The position numbers and the translations under genes are program-made. The notes below the pieces were generated by a model. The model ran no database searches, was not told the DNA's origin, and saw nothing but the letters and a program-made list of their open reading frames with translations. Shown here piece by piece: positions 38,701 through 49,614 of a stretch of 64,000 bases of DNA (the first letter of the stretch is position 1; the number at the start of each line of letters is the position of its first letter). Source of the DNA: Triplophysa rosa (taxonomy: Eukaryota > Chordata > Actinopteri > Cypriniformes > Nemacheilidae); the NCBI RefSeq assembly GCF_024868665.1, contig NC_079898.1, forward strand, positions 11,159,458 to 11,223,457, written 5' to 3'.

Positions 38701-41700
38701 CCTGCTTTCAACTGACGCCTTCGACACTATCTCGCTCACACGGTGAAAAAGCACTGTCATTTACTTGCCCTGCTGAAAAAAAGACACATCTCGGAGAGAT
38801 ACCAAACTATATCCTCTGCAATCAATGTGCTAGAGCACTTATATAACCCACACACACAGGGTAAAGATTGACAGAGCTTCTCATATCTGCCTTAGCTGAG
38901 GGCCTATAGAGTAACACAAGGTGATTGCTTAACAATGTAGCAAACGTTTCATCACCATGAAAGGTAAGAGCGTATCTGTGCATATTGGCTTTATTGTGCT
39001 GGAGGAGTTTTGGTCATTCACAGTCAAATGTGGTTTGTAATGCTAGCCTTTATGTGTGTGGTAAGATAGGTAGAATTTCTCATAATGCAGGACTCTGATA
39101 TGGCCAGTGTTTGTTGTGTTTTAGTACTGCACTTGGGTTTATACATTTCAAGTGATGTTTTTTTAACTTTGTTTCTTGTCTTTCTCTCTGTAGGCAGCAT
39201 TATCACTCCGAACTACCTAGACAACTCGACGTCTAACGTAGGGCTGTGGTGCTCTTGTGCGGCTAGTGGGAATTTCCGAGAACAGTGCAGCCACTACCTC
39301 AGCCATTTTCATGACAACACTTGTTTGAGTGAGTAGCGCAAGAGTGCCATATATTACATAAACAGCATGCTAAAAGAATCACAGTACATTTAAACATACA
39401 TCCTGCATGCTCACTATTATCAGATCTACATTATCTAAAGTTTGGAAATAGTTGACTCAAATGTTTCTAATGATGTTAAAAATCTTTTAACCTGATGGTG
39501 TATGCTTAAATGTTTGAAATTACTTGCAGACAAAAATATAATTGTGCCAAAATACAGTATTAAAGGGATGGGCCACCCAAAAAAATGGAAATTCTGTCAA
39601 CATTTCTGGGCACCATTCTGGGACTACCACAGGGAAAAAAAGATTGCAGATTTTTTTGTTCTGTTGAACACAAAGAAGATATTTGGAAGAATTTAGAAAA
39701 ACAAACAGTTCTGGGGCACCTTGGACTACCATTTTTTGACTACCCCTGAAATGTCAGTTGCTGACATTCTTCTAAATATCTTTCTTTGGGTTAATCAGAA
39801 CAAGGAAATATACAGGTTTGGAACAACTTGAGGGTGAGTAATTCATGACATCTTTTTTTTAAGCAGCCAATAAGAGCCCTGAATAGATCGATAACACCTT
39901 AAATACTGTTTAAAAAGCTTCTCAGGGGAGACCTCAACAAGACCTCAAGAAGCTGGCATATAAAATAACCAGAGAATAATCTTGCAAATTAGAGTCAAAG
40001 GTTGGCAACTTTAAAGATGCTAAAATATTTTGATTTTATTTTAGATGCATTTAGTCACAGTTATTCCTTGATTTAGTTTACTATTATTCAGAAAGGTGTA
40101 AAAAATATAAATAGCAAATGAGTAAGTGTTTCCAAACTATCGACTGGTACTGTATCTGTGTATCAGTATTGTTGCCAGATGACAGCAGATCATTAAAGCA
40201 ATTTAATATAAACAAACCAACAATGTTTTTTTTTTTTTTTTAGTTTTAAACAAAACTGTAAAATTTTGTTTTAGCTTTCTGTCATTTTTGCTAGTAAATA
40301 ACTAACAATTATCGTTTTAAATTGTCATTATATAAAAAAAATGGTTTTCACTGTTCTGGTGGATAGTGAACCACACTGAAATTGAAAGAAAAATAAGGTA
40401 GATAAAATACACAAGAATGTTGTTAGTGCACTCACCTGTATAGACGGTTTCATCGGACGCACACACCTGGCCCGAAGTTAACTTACAGTCTGTGTTTGGT
40501 TATAATATAACCATTTATATTATATTTAATTTATATTACTATTAATTTATATTAATATTTAATTGTATATTAATTGTATTAAATAAGAAAATTAAAACTA
40601 CTTAACAGTTATCAATTCTTTACAGAGGTCTACCGGAAGTTATGTTTGGGCCACATAACGTTTGTTTATGTTGTTGCTGCTGAAAGTCTATACAAAGAAA
40701 AGAAGGTGGAGAAGAAGAAAATACACACTGACATTATTGGTTCTCATCATCAAGGTTTACCCAGGAAGCTCTTTCATGTGTCCCTCAGAAGTCACGGCCC
40801 ACAATTTTAGAGCCAGTGGCTTTATGCAGTTATTATAATAACGTTCATACACCCTATAACACAAAGTATACACTCCTGAATATACTTCACATGAAATAAT
40901 CCCAGGTGATATAATACAAGAGTCAGCAGAGAGATATATTCGCATCCCTGCTCTTCACACTCAGCACTATTATTGTGCAATCAGCAGCATTGAGTGGAAA
41001 CTCCTGACGTAATGTGTCGGGTCTGAAACTTCTCCCTTTTTAAATTGCGTGTACATAATGAGGCATTACCAATCATCAGGATCAAAAGATATCTTCAGCA
41101 GAGGACTCACGGCCCGCCGCACCCCCTGTGACATCTAATAAAAATCACATAAAGTAAACACCACCCCGTTTGACTGGTGCAGTCTGGCCATTGAGGTCTC
41201 AGAGAATAGCTCCAGCCCTGACAGTATGTTTCTCTATTGTAGAAGTACTTTCATGTGATCCTATTTCTCATGGGTACCTCCAGCATTTACAAAACTGCAG
41301 AGTCCGTTTTCCACCATCACTAACCCTCGCTACTCTATCTCGGGGCAGTCTGAAGAGCTGGGTCGGTGTGTATGTGTGCTGATTCAAGGCTGAGCGCAGC
41401 CTCTGGTGCTTTGGTAATTGAGCGTAATTTGGCTCCCTGCAGTAAAACTAATGGAGCGTAGACAGCCGAAGAGCAGCAAACAGGACAGAAGCAGCACAGG
41501 ATGGAAGGAAACAGCTGAAAATGCTTTTTGAGAGTGAGTCCGCTGGACCTCACCTCGGCTGTTACTGGACGAGTTCTTGCTGGCTACGCCTGCCCCCGAA
41601 CCATTGACGTACACCTGGGACCTCCAACGAAATACTGGACAAGTATTACAAGAATTTCTTCATTGAGCTGGACGGCGAAAAAGAGCTGAAGTCAGTTTAT

Positions 41701-44700
41701 CAACAGCCAGGATTGTAATTAGATGGAAATTTTTGTGATGCCTTGGAAGAATGGCATGGACTGTTTCTTTTTTGGGGTGATGAGTGAGTAGGAGCTTTTA
41801 CTGGTGTGTGTGTGCCACCTGGACGTTTATAACACCTGGAGAAAGCTATGTGATAGTATTCTCATCGCAAAGCAGTTGCTCGGTTGGCACAGAGGTTTAT
41901 TTTGCTCATGGAGCCACAGAGGTTTCTAAACCTGGGCGGTAAATGCTAATTATACTGGCACTGGTAAAAAAAAACATGAAAGTATACAGGATTTTTTCAC
42001 TTTTAAGACCCCTTAAAAACAACCAGCTACGGGTACAACATCTTCAGTACTATGATAAAATACAGTATTATATACTGTAATACAATATACAATACTGTGC
42101 AAGTCTATGGTGAGTTCACACCAAATACAATACAATACAACAAGTTCCTAGCTCAATATTACTTGCGAGATTACTTTATTTAATTCTTGACACGAAAAAC
42201 ATTGCGCAATGGGGAGTGTCTTCACATGTCCGGACATTAGGGTGACCACCCGTCCCGCTTTGCACAGAATTTTCACCCCTTGTCCCACAAGTCGCATATT
42301 GAGAAAATGTCCCGCATTTTCATCAGTCTGTTCTGTTGGTTTTCAGTTGTCACACTAAGAAACACGTTCTTTAACCCGAAACGCACATGAGACGCTTGTT
42401 TGCGCCATTGTTTATTTAACTATTAACAACACTGTGTCAAAAGCAGCAACCTGATGCACACCAGTGTCCAATGAGCTCATAAAACCGCAACTATTTTTTA
42501 AAGCCTGACTTTTACCCAATGTATGAGAAGATGGCAGTGATTTCAGTCATCAAGAGGCTGCGATGTCTGAAGATCGGGTGTGATCCTCCCATGTCAACTT
42601 GCCGAATAAAAACTCACTAAAACATCGTAAACTGTGTGGCTTTGAAACTGTGTTTAGCCTAGTTGTGGTTAGCGTATTAAAATAAAAATGATTTGCAAAT
42701 CATTAAATGCATTACTTAACAATTATACATTTTAAAAGAGAAACTCTTTTATTTATTATTTGTTTGTTCTTTATCCCTTGAGTTTTCTGATTTTGAGAAG
42801 ATCTTCAAATGTTCTGTGCTCAAAATTTAAAGAGACAGTGAACCTTAAATTGAAATCACCATTATTTTTTTTATGTTATATAACATTTTATCTATGCCTT
42901 AATTATGTTGTAGTTGGAATGGACTAAATAACAAATTATTTTTATAAGCTAAAAAATTATATAAAATGTTTTCATTCCATTATTATATCACAGTTTCGCG
43001 CTACCTTTCAATGGTGTCCCGCATTGTCCCACGCAAACGGATTACCTGTCCCACATTTGGTTTGTTGGGTGGTGGTCACCCTACCGGACATGTCAAATTA
43101 GAGGTCTCAATGAGCTCTTTGCACAATTCTCCGCCCAATTCGTGTCATTCGCGTCACGACTTTGTATGTAATTTACGTGCAAATAGTTCATCGCTCAATT
43201 CGCTTAGTGTGACCTAAAATATATGGGAGAAAACAGTAAAATATGCAATATTTTAAATAATTCCATATATTGTCATATAAGGTATGTTATAAAATTCCTT
43301 ATGTATTATTGTAATAATATTGTAATTATGTGTTATTGTTGTAATGTATTCACCATTAATTACTCTATATGTTTCAAATATATATTAAATGATTTAATAT
43401 ATTTAATATTAAGGATAGTTAATATATAGCAAAATGTTTTTTCATTGCACTAAGGCACCTTTTGGAATGACTGCCCAGTCTTTACATTAGAATTACAAGG
43501 TAGGTTTCTACTTTATGTACATGTAAGTGTAAGACAACTGGGTTTCTGATATTGCTATATTTAAATACTGCCTATACATGTAGTGTATTTTCTGGTGGTA
43601 TTCTAATAAAGAGACTGAGAAATAATTACATACAATAATGGCCATTATACTATTGCTTAAACACCACTGCTGAAATCGAATGGCGCTTAAGACTTTTCCA
43701 TAGTACTGTATATATGTTTATTTTAAATAATGTTGTTTTTTTGCCTAATCAGAATACACAGCCAATTCCAAATGTCCATCTGTTTAAAAAGAAAGCTTTT
43801 ATAGAAGCCTGGTGTAGTTACAGCATCTACAGGGGCCATGCTAACCAACTAAACCTTAACCCCTTTAGGGTGCCAGTGATGCTGTAAACCCCCTCAACTG
43901 CTCTAAAGTCCTACAGGACAGATGGAAACCCCCCACTGCATACCGGCAGCCATTCACAAAAAGATTGCGTTGACTTCTACAGTTTCATTCTACCCTTTAT
44001 GCATACGGTCATGGATGAGAGAAACAGAGAGGCAACTGAAGCCAATGATCCGCATCACTGATGAAATGCCTTTATGATCATTGTCTCTCTCTATAACATC
44101 CACACATGCTCTTCTGGATATGACAGGGTGTGTGAGACAGCCTCTACACACAGTCAGTGTCTGGGCAGACAGACAGGTGTGACTATTAAAGTGTCCTGTA
44201 CATACAACAGCGGACGGAATCAGATTGAGTACTGTAGGTGTGAATGAGATTACCAAAATCAATCCCTTCTCGAGCCTGTAATCATAGTGACAGCTAACAA
44301 GAGCAAATACAAGGACTACATACGGCATCTTTAAGGATTACAATTTATATTTCGAACTATTTAGGCCCTGCTCACGTTCTGCATACATTTATCTCAGACA
44401 TCACTGTCAGACATCAATACGACCCCTATTTTCTGCCATTTTCCACATCTTGACAGATGTTGACGGCCCTAACGATGCATGTGATTGACGGCAAATTATA
44501 ACCCAAGAAGGGCGCATTTTATGGCAGTGACTCAACGGATAGCCAGCTGTCAACTGAAGCATACTGTAGAAGACATTATAGAACCTTCTAGAACCACTAC
44601 TTCAGTTCAAGGAAATTAAAGGAAGTAATTTCGGTGATAGTTGTCAATGTGTGTATGAACATAATTGAGAGCTCCAAACAGTAATGAGGTCCATATTATA

Positions 44701-47433
44701 TTGCGTGTGAACAGAAATAAAGACATAGCAGCATGCTGACTTATTTCTCTGTTGTAATTCAACAATGCTACGAGTGGGCAGCTTCAATTAGGATCAACTC
44801 GTGGCGTAATCAACACCATTCACACTCCTCCACATTACCGCTCTGCTAACATTACCTGTGATCATAATGAGTTATGATATGAATGCTGGATAATGAGAGC
44901 GCCGAGTGGGCCGAGGTGAAACATAACTGTCAGAAATTATTTCCTAAACAGTAAACTTAAGTCACCCCTTGTCCTAACCTTGCCTCCACTATTCAAAGAT
45001 TCAGTTAACAGGTCTTTTGTATGTACAAAGCCGTGTCGCACGTTATAAATATTTATAGCGGATGGTATGATGCTTTACAAGGACATTGTAATATCTGATG
45101 ACAGAATTAATGAAGCACTGTACTGTAGATAGGGCTATGCATTCTTTAGAAGTCACTTGGCCGTTTTTTCTCTCTCGCTTCATCTCGCCTGCAAAATCAC
45201 AAAGATTAAGTAATTAGTGTTTCAATTCAAGTCCAACATTCATTCAATCAAAACAACCGCTCACCTTTCATAAATCTACTCATTCATTTTTAAACGAAAA
45301 CACTTCGTTCTTCAATTCCACAGATTTTACTGGAGTGAATATCAGATTCAGATATCGAGTGCCATGGCTTAATTAAAGGGACTTTCGCAGACAAGTGACC
45401 CACTAGACAAATGAGAATTAATAAATTTCATTTACTATCATTTATATGGCCTGCCACTGTAAGTCGCAAATGCACTTGTATATGGCCAATAAAAATACAA
45501 AAAGGAAAGGGAGTGTGATTTGAAATTCATTTTATATCGAAGTTCATTTCGCCAGCGCATGGATGGCTGTGAACTATATTTCAGAATGAACACACACTGG
45601 CGTCTTAGCATAGGTAAGAATTGGTTCACGTGTCAGGATACGAAAATGAAAGTAATCATTCTTTTGGTTTTTAGAAACCGCAGACACACAGGCCAGGGTG
45701 CACACTCGGTTACACACACCGATTTATGCAACCAATCCCTTTTCCCAAGAGAAAACGCACTCAAAGAAAATAAAAGATAAGCAAGAAAATGGAGGACATG
45801 GGCAAGAAATAAGAACAAACGGCAAGCAATCTCTTGTTTAATTTCTGGAGGGCAGGATTAGCTGATTGGTAATATAGGGGTTTACATTTTAATATAGCAA
45901 CAAACTATATTTGGATCATGAATCATAATGAGTCTGAATACGCTTTTGTCAACATTTGTCCTGATATATACAGTACTGTACTGTATATATAACCCAGCAG
46001 CTCTGTCCTGTTCTCCTGAATGGCTTCTGCTGTTGTTATTGTACGAAAACATGTTGACGAAATTCAAACCATTTCGAAAAAGGGACATATCTGAAAGAGA
46101 AAACTAAGTGAAGCATGACTGCCTTCCAGACGTGCTCATGTGAGAAAGCCAGGGATGTAATTGCGTCTCTCTCTTCTCTCAAACAGAGAATGCCATCCTG
46201 GCCTTCGGGAATGACACGGACCTGAAGTCTGCTAACAATCAAGCTCCGGGTTCTAACACCAACACCGACAATCAGATCTTAGTTAGCAGCGAAGTTACCA
46301 CCACCACCATTGGTGCTGCCTTGGAGACCGAGCAGAGCATCCTCCGTCCACAGATGCCCACACAGGTACCTGTAGATGTTACCAAGGCGCTTGTTTTTTC
46401 CGACTTCACAAATCTGGTTTGTTCTTTAAATCCAGTACTGATAACAGCCCTTATGTTTTTTTATCATCGCTGTCCTTCCAAAACCAAATTCCAACACAAT
46501 ATCCAAATTCGCTTAGAATTGAAAAAACATTGTACTTTTTAAATGATTAAATACTGTGTTGTCAAAGTAGACAAGCACTTTTTAGTACTTTTTATTGGTT
46601 AGATATTTGCAAAACGCATTGACAAACATAAAGGGTGACTAATAATAATGACTTACAGCAAAAAATAAAAATCAATCAAATATGGAGAGACAAGGTTTCA
46701 GAAGGACAGCAGCGATATGACAGCATTTTTTTTAATAGTCCTGAAAGAAAAAAAAAGAAAAAACAAAACCCTTTTTTTGCACACATAACATCATAAAGCT
46801 GTGACCGAATTCACTATTTATTGAAGGGTGAAAGAATGAGCAGTTTCAAACAGAGCGTACAGTGCACATCATAAATAGTACAGTAATGTCTCTAAAACGT
46901 ATGGTTTTCCATGCTCTTCACATTGTGCTGACACTTAAATTGTTACAATGTCAACAAATTTATATATATCAGGTACTGACTACACTGTCCGAACAGTCGA
47001 GTCAGATTTATGACTTACAAAGTGATGTGCCGACAGTCGGACCAAAAGATTGCGTTTGAAAACCCAAAGCAAAGCTTATTGCGCTCACCGTAGCTGTATC
47101 CATCTAATGTATCGACCCTGTCTATGATGTGATAAGATGACCAGCGGTAGAAAAGGATGAGATGAGACAAGTGAAACAGTGAAATACAGCAAAACAAAGT
47201 GAAAAGGACAGATGCAAAGAACAGATAAAACATCAGGACATGGAGGAATGATAGGAGCGGACGTGCATCTAAACTTATTTGCTCTTTTTGTCCTTTAGAT
47301 GAACGAGAGAGACAGACTGTGGGGCGACTCCACACTCCCCTCCCCTGATCTCTATGACAACAGTCCTGCAGCAGCCCACCTGGCCATGTTAGCGTGGCTC
47401 CTCCCATTCCTGATGCTGGCTCTTCAACTTTAA
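30926..47433 (+). CDS. gfra4: GDNF family receptor alpha-4-like gene (seven coding exons; signal-peptide exon not found)
   Basis: Coding exons are 30926-31204, 31501-31581, 34395-34740, 36271-36380, 39194-39328, 46187-46365 and 47299-47433. All have AG/GT borders and phases that join without a break (1, 1, 2, 1, 1, 0), giving about 421 residues to the stop. The family consists of GPI-anchored co-receptors that bind GDNF-type ligands outside the cell and present them to the RET tyrosine kinase. The sequence shows three cysteine-rich domains (D1, D2, D3), then a Thr/Ser/Asn-rich linker, then a hydrophobic C-terminus. I favour GFRA4 over GFRA1/2 because D3 reads [19 protein letters not shown] and [11 protein letters not shown], like GFRA4, and because attractin is the convergent neighbour. 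Mammalian GFRA4 lacks D1, whereas this fish gene keeps it. Teleosts have a and b copies, and I cannot tell which this is. The first exon may lie upstream of the window. Confidence 0.88.
31501..31581 (+). CDS. gfra4: gfra4 exon: D1-D2 linker
   Basis: The 81-bp exon follows TGTTTACAG and ends before GTCAGT. In phase with the preceding exon it reads [18 protein letters not shown] and then YVRLASIAA. The SPYEPV-like and F-R-LASI-like blocks correspond to the linker of GFRA1/GFRA2 (YEPV, then a diverged stretch, then RLASI in GFRA2). It is too short to stand alone as an open frame, and is accepted because its phase joins both neighbours exactly. Confidence 0.88.
32276..32362. repeat. LINE 3' tail fragment
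   Basis: GTACAGCACTTTGGTCAACC and then AAATGTGCTATATAAATAAA, ending in tandem AAAT units, is the usual 3' end of truncated fish LINE copies. Only the tail is present. Confidence 0.65.
32673..32709. repeat. CA dinucleotide microsatellite
   Basis: A run of CA units interrupted once by an extra A (CACACACAAACACAC...), in a gfra4 intron. Confidence 0.95.
34395..34740 (+). CDS. gfra4: gfra4 exon: D2 ligand- and RET-binding domain
   Basis: The 346-bp exon runs from after TCTCATTTCAG to before GTGGGT. It encodes [19 protein letters not shown], then [19 protein letters not shown], then [20 protein letters not shown] and [13 protein letters not shown]. The [22 protein letters not shown] block is nearly invariant across GFRA proteins, and the NR-x-x-C-x-KALR-x-FFD region carries the charged residues that contact the ligand in GFRA1. 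The exon is much richer in CpG than the surrounding intron. Long frames on the opposite strand are shadows. It starts at codon position 2 and ends at position 2, joining both neighbours in frame. Confidence 0.95.
34741..36270 (+). other. gfra4 intron between D2 and first D3 exon
   Basis: Non-coding apart from one MITE (35147-35387). It ends in a G/T-rich then C-rich acceptor, TTGTGGTTCCCCCAG. Confidence 0.7.
35147..35387. mobile_element. MITE of the GGGATAGTTCACCC family, copy 3
   Basis: It starts TTTTAAAGGGATAGTTTACC and ends TTGAGGTGAACTACCCTTTT. Inside is TTATTCACCCTCATGTTGTTC. This is a shorter subfamily than the copies at 21072 and 36738, and lies in a gfra4 intron. Confidence 0.82.
36271..36380 (+). 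CDS. gfra4: gfra4 exon: start of D3
   Basis: The 110-bp exon follows TTCCCCCAG and ends before GTGAGAGC. It reads [12 protein letters not shown] and then [20 protein letters not shown], matching the SRLADFxxNCQ...C...NYxxCLxAYxGLIG block of GFRA family D3. The first base completes the Lys codon split with the previous exon, and the last base starts the Gly codon completed at 39194. Confidence 0.92.
36381..39193 (+). other. gfra4 intron within D3
   Basis: Contains one MITE (36738-37180). A GC-richer stretch at 37910-38340 has paired motifs (CACGCCCACTCGCG and AGCCCCGCCC) that may be another old element without clear ends. The acceptor is CTTTCTCTCTGTAG. Confidence 0.6.
36738..37180. mobile_element. 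MITE of the GGGATAGTTCACCC family, copy 4 (fold-back subfamily)
   Basis: It starts TTAAAGGGATAGTTCACCCA and ends TGTGTGATCTATCCCTTTAA. The internal blocks GGACCCCATTGACTACCATA and TACTATGGTAGACAATGGGG are inverted copies of each other, so the transcript would form a long hairpin. Same subfamily as 21072-21487. Confidence 0.85.
39194..39328 (+). CDS. gfra4: gfra4 exon: end of D3
   Basis: The 135-bp exon lies between CTCTCTGTAG and GTGAGTAG. It reads [20 protein letters not shown], then [11 protein letters not shown] and FHDNTCL. TPNY-[VI/L]-D and W-C-[DS]-C are the D3 hallmarks; AASGNxREQC is closest to GFRA4. NST is a possible N-glycosylation site. It joins the next exon with a split Arg codon. 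Confidence 0.93.
39560..39850. mobile_element. MITE of the GGGATAGTTCACCC family, copy 5 (degraded)
   Basis: It begins TTAAAGGGATGGGCCACCCA. Its second half contains TTCTTCTAAATATCTTTC and GGTTTGGAACAACTTGAGGG, as in the other copies. The right end (after ATTCATGACAT) has lost the inverted repeat. Boundaries at the right are approximate. Confidence 0.7.
40443..40688. mobile_element. 246-bp MITE with GACGGTTTCA ends, uninterrupted copy
   Basis: It starts GACGGTTTCATCGGACG and ends GCTGAAAGTC, with TATA on both sides. Internal blocks are GTCTGTGTTTGGTTATA, an AT-only stretch, and GGTCTACCGGAAGTTATGTTTGGGCC. The copy at 58946-60376 has the same blocks but is split by a Tc1-type element. This copy therefore serves as the empty-site reference. 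Confidence 0.8.
42109..43214. mobile_element. Outer repeat element interrupted by a hAT-type insertion
   Basis: The left part starts GGTGAGTTCACACCAAATAC. The right part ends TCAATTCGCTTAGTGTGACC, a diverged inverted match. Both flanks carry GCGCAAT- or CGCTCAATTCG-like blocks. This phrase is common in fish MITEs. The element at 42238-43083 lies inside with its own target duplication. Ends are approximate. Confidence 0.5.
42230..43091. mobile_element. 846-bp hAT-type element with perfect 8-bp target duplication
   Basis: CCGGACAT at 42230-42237 recurs at 43084-43091. Between them (42238-43083) the ends are TAGGGTGACCACCCGTCCCG and GGGTGGTGGTCACCCTA, an inverted repeat, with sub-terminal GTCCCGCATTTTC / GCATTGTCCCACG blocks. 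There is no transposase. The TAGGGTGACCA end is shared by many vertebrate hAT-like elements. Confidence 0.9.
46187..46365 (+). CDS. gfra4: gfra4 exon: D3 end and Thr/Ser/Asn-rich linker
   Basis: The 179-bp exon lies between CTCTCAAACAG and GTACCTGT. It begins [24 protein letters not shown]-x-AFGN-[GD]-[ST]-D is the conserved block ending D3 in all GFRA proteins; NDT is a possible N-glycosylation site. The rest ([18 protein letters not shown] and so on) is a low-complexity stalk, as expected ahead of a GPI anchor. It ends at a codon boundary. Confidence 0.92.
47299..47433 (+). CDS. gfra4: gfra4 last coding exon: GPI-anchor signal
   Basis: The acceptor is TTTTTGTCCTTTAG at 47298. The exon reads [17 protein letters not shown], then small residues DNSPAAAH, then a hydrophobic tail [17 protein letters not shown] and TAA at 47431. 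Small residues followed by a hydrophobic C-terminus with no cytoplasmic part is the classic GPI-attachment signal; the cleavage site is probably in NSPAAA. The 159-codon frame on the opposite strand is a shadow. Confidence 0.9.
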   Translation: MNERDRLWGDSTLPSPDLYDNSPAAAHLAMLAWLLPFLMLALQL

Positions 47434-48575
47434 AAAAAGAGACAGCCAAACAAAACACCATGAACTGGGACAGTGTGTGTGTGTGTGTGATCATGAGTTT
47501 TAACCTTCGCCAACCGTATCAGGAAAACTTTGGAGAGAATGCAGGAACTTCTCTAAAGATATGAAATCCTACTCCATTCCTCAATGCAATTTAGTGATTC
47601 ATTGTCTGGGTATACACAATGACTGAATTCAAAGGGTTTAAATAATTGTGCGTGCGTGTGTGTCACTCGAACTATTTTGGACTAAAATGGTCCCCGTGTA
47701 AGATAAAGCCCCCTCTCTATTCAAAGAAAGAGACTGAAATGCAGTCGCCTGGCGGATGAGTCATACGCTACACTCTTAAAAAGTCCACCTGTTCATCATC
47801 CATATTTTACGATCTGTTTTCTCCAGCTCTTTTGAGGAGATGACATTGGTACGTGTGCTGTATATTCACAGACGCAGAAGAGTGTTTTCAAAAGTCTGCT
47901 CCAAGTAAAAAGTAGAGAGGTATTGGTAAAAGAAAGCGAACGGTAAGAGCTCATTCTTATGAGACTGGGTCTCAATGGGTTAGAGATGGTCTTTATTTTT
48001 GTAAATGTGGTTGAATTGTTACGATGCACATACTACAGACTGATTCTCCCTTTCTCAAGCAGTCCTGGAGCGGGTTGTACTTCTGAAGTAAAATGTTATG
48101 TAAGGCACAAATATGAAGAGCGACGAGTCCAAGTTAAGTTTTCTTGAATGGTCACATCGTAGGCTTTCTCAGATGGTCCTTGAGCACTTCTTGTGGATAT
48201 GGTTGTCTAAAATTCTGTATCAAACGTCTTATTGCAAAGCACAAAGCACTTCCTGTTCATGTGAATCCAAGCAGCTTTACCTTCCACATTCATAGCCAAT
48301 CTGAATGAGCACATTTGAGAAGAATAACAGCACAGTATTCCACCTCCCCTCCATCTCATCAGCACTTGGCATCTGAACGGTTTTGTTGCTTTTTTGTTCT
48401 TGATTGTCTTGTGATGACAGTGAATGAGAAGTATTGACCAATGGCTTCTATCGTCAAAAAAAAGGGGCGTGTTTGTTAAACGGGTGGAATTTGTGCATTT
48501 TACTTGTAATTTCCTGAAAAATAAAGCTGCCAGGTACGGATATACAGAATAAAGTTTGCAAGTCCTGATATTTAC
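47434..48575 (+). other. gfra4: Probable gfra4 3' UTR
   Basis: Non-coding sequence directly after the stop codon. AATAAA signals occur at 48520-48525 and 48548-48553, the second followed by TTTGC and TTTACTTGTG. Frames on the - strand in this stretch, up to 132 codons, match nothing and are treated as chance. The end point is a guess from the poly(A) signals. Confidence 0.55.
48548..48553 (+). terminator. Candidate gfra4 poly(A) signal
   Basis: AATAAA, the second of two close signals (the other at 48520), about 1.1 kb after the stop codon, with T/G-rich sequence downstream. Other AATAAA-like words occur further on, for example near 48754. Confidence 0.45.
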
Positions 48576-49102
48576 TTGTGCGCAAAGGGAAACTGTTTGT
48601 TTCAACAGCCCCAGCTAGAGGTTTTTAGGAATCTGCAGAATGGACTTAAACATGGTAAAACATTCATTAAAACTAAAGTACTGTACATCTATTGGTATCC
48701 AAACTTATTTCTATAGCACCTTTCACAATTTTGATATTTTGAATTTTGATGAAAATAAATAGCAGAAAATAAGGAAAAATAAATACCATAGACCACTTTG
48801 CAAGATGTAAATGGTCCAGAGGCACTTTAGGTTTAGGTTTTAAAAAATGATGTACAACGCCGAACTTTGTAGGACTATTAAGCATGGGATGTATATTAGT
48901 ATTACTAACTGTAAAATTATTGTCTACAGTACAAGATTGATCAGTTTTTAGATAGAAAAATGACTGAATTGATGACAAATACATCAAATTTAAACCTTTT
49001 TAAGAAATGGACGGGGATCAGATTCAGGACAGGTGCCATTTCTTCCAAAGGCTCATATTTACATCACTTTATTAAAAGAAAATGAATCAAAAACTGTATG
49101 CA
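48576..49102. other. Intergenic non-coding DNA
   Basis: AT-rich. TTATTTCTATAGCACCTTTC near 48704 resembles the interspersed retroposon tail at 15346. Nothing else is recognisable. Confidence 0.4.
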
Positions 49103-49614
49103 CTTGAGACCAGTGTTGGGTGTAACTAGTTACTAAGTAATTAGTTACTGTAATTTAATTACTTTCCCCTTGAAAAAGTTAAGTAAGGGATTACTCTGTT
49201 TTTTCTGTAATTTAATTACAGTTACTTCTGATGTAATTAAACTAAATACTTTGTGTAATATATATGTGTGTGTGCAATAGTGGAATTGACATCAAAAGTC
49301 AAAGTCTAACTTTAAAATCCGTGCTTCAATGTATAATTCTCACATTTGTAATACTATGGTCAGTTAATAATACCACTTAATGTAGTTTTAATATTATTTA
49401 TTTGAATGAATTAAAAGAGCCGTTTCATGTCTATCCTTGAATCACTTAGCTAATCAAGGTTGATGTAGGATATAGAAAGTAATTAGTAATAAGTAATGAA
49501 ATACTTTTTGGAGAGAGTAATTTGTACAGTGTTCTAATTACAGTATTGAATATGTAATTAGTAACTAGTAATTAATTACTTTTTCAGAGTAACTTGCCCA
49601 ACACTGCTTGAGAC
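49103..49614. mobile_element. 496-bp hAT-type MITE with perfect 8-bp target duplication
   Basis: CTTGAGAC at 49103-49110 and 49607-49614 flanks a unit that starts CAGTGTTGGGTGTAACTAGT and ends AGAGTAACTTGCCCAACACTG. The terminal CAGTGTTGGG is inverted. Sub-terminal TTACTAAGTAATTAGTTACT-type blocks are repeated at both ends. It belongs to the same broad family as the 1978-bp element at 26199 but is much shorter and internally simpler. It is non-coding. Confidence 0.92.

Larger units (their letters stand above)
39329..46186 (+). other. Large gfra4 intron (6.9 kb) rich in transposons
   Basis: No coding sequence. It carries a degraded GGGATAGTTCACCC-family copy (39560-39850), a 246-bp MITE (40443-40688) and a hAT-type element nested in another repeat (42109-43214). 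A frame near 41520-41630 is long on both strands but matches nothing I know. A palindrome around CAGTACTGTACTG lies near 45971. Confidence 0.6.

Noticed and set aside
47015..47494. 159-codon open frame on the - strand
   Set aside because: It overlaps the last gfra4 coding exon and its acceptor in antisense; the + strand reading is clearly the real one.
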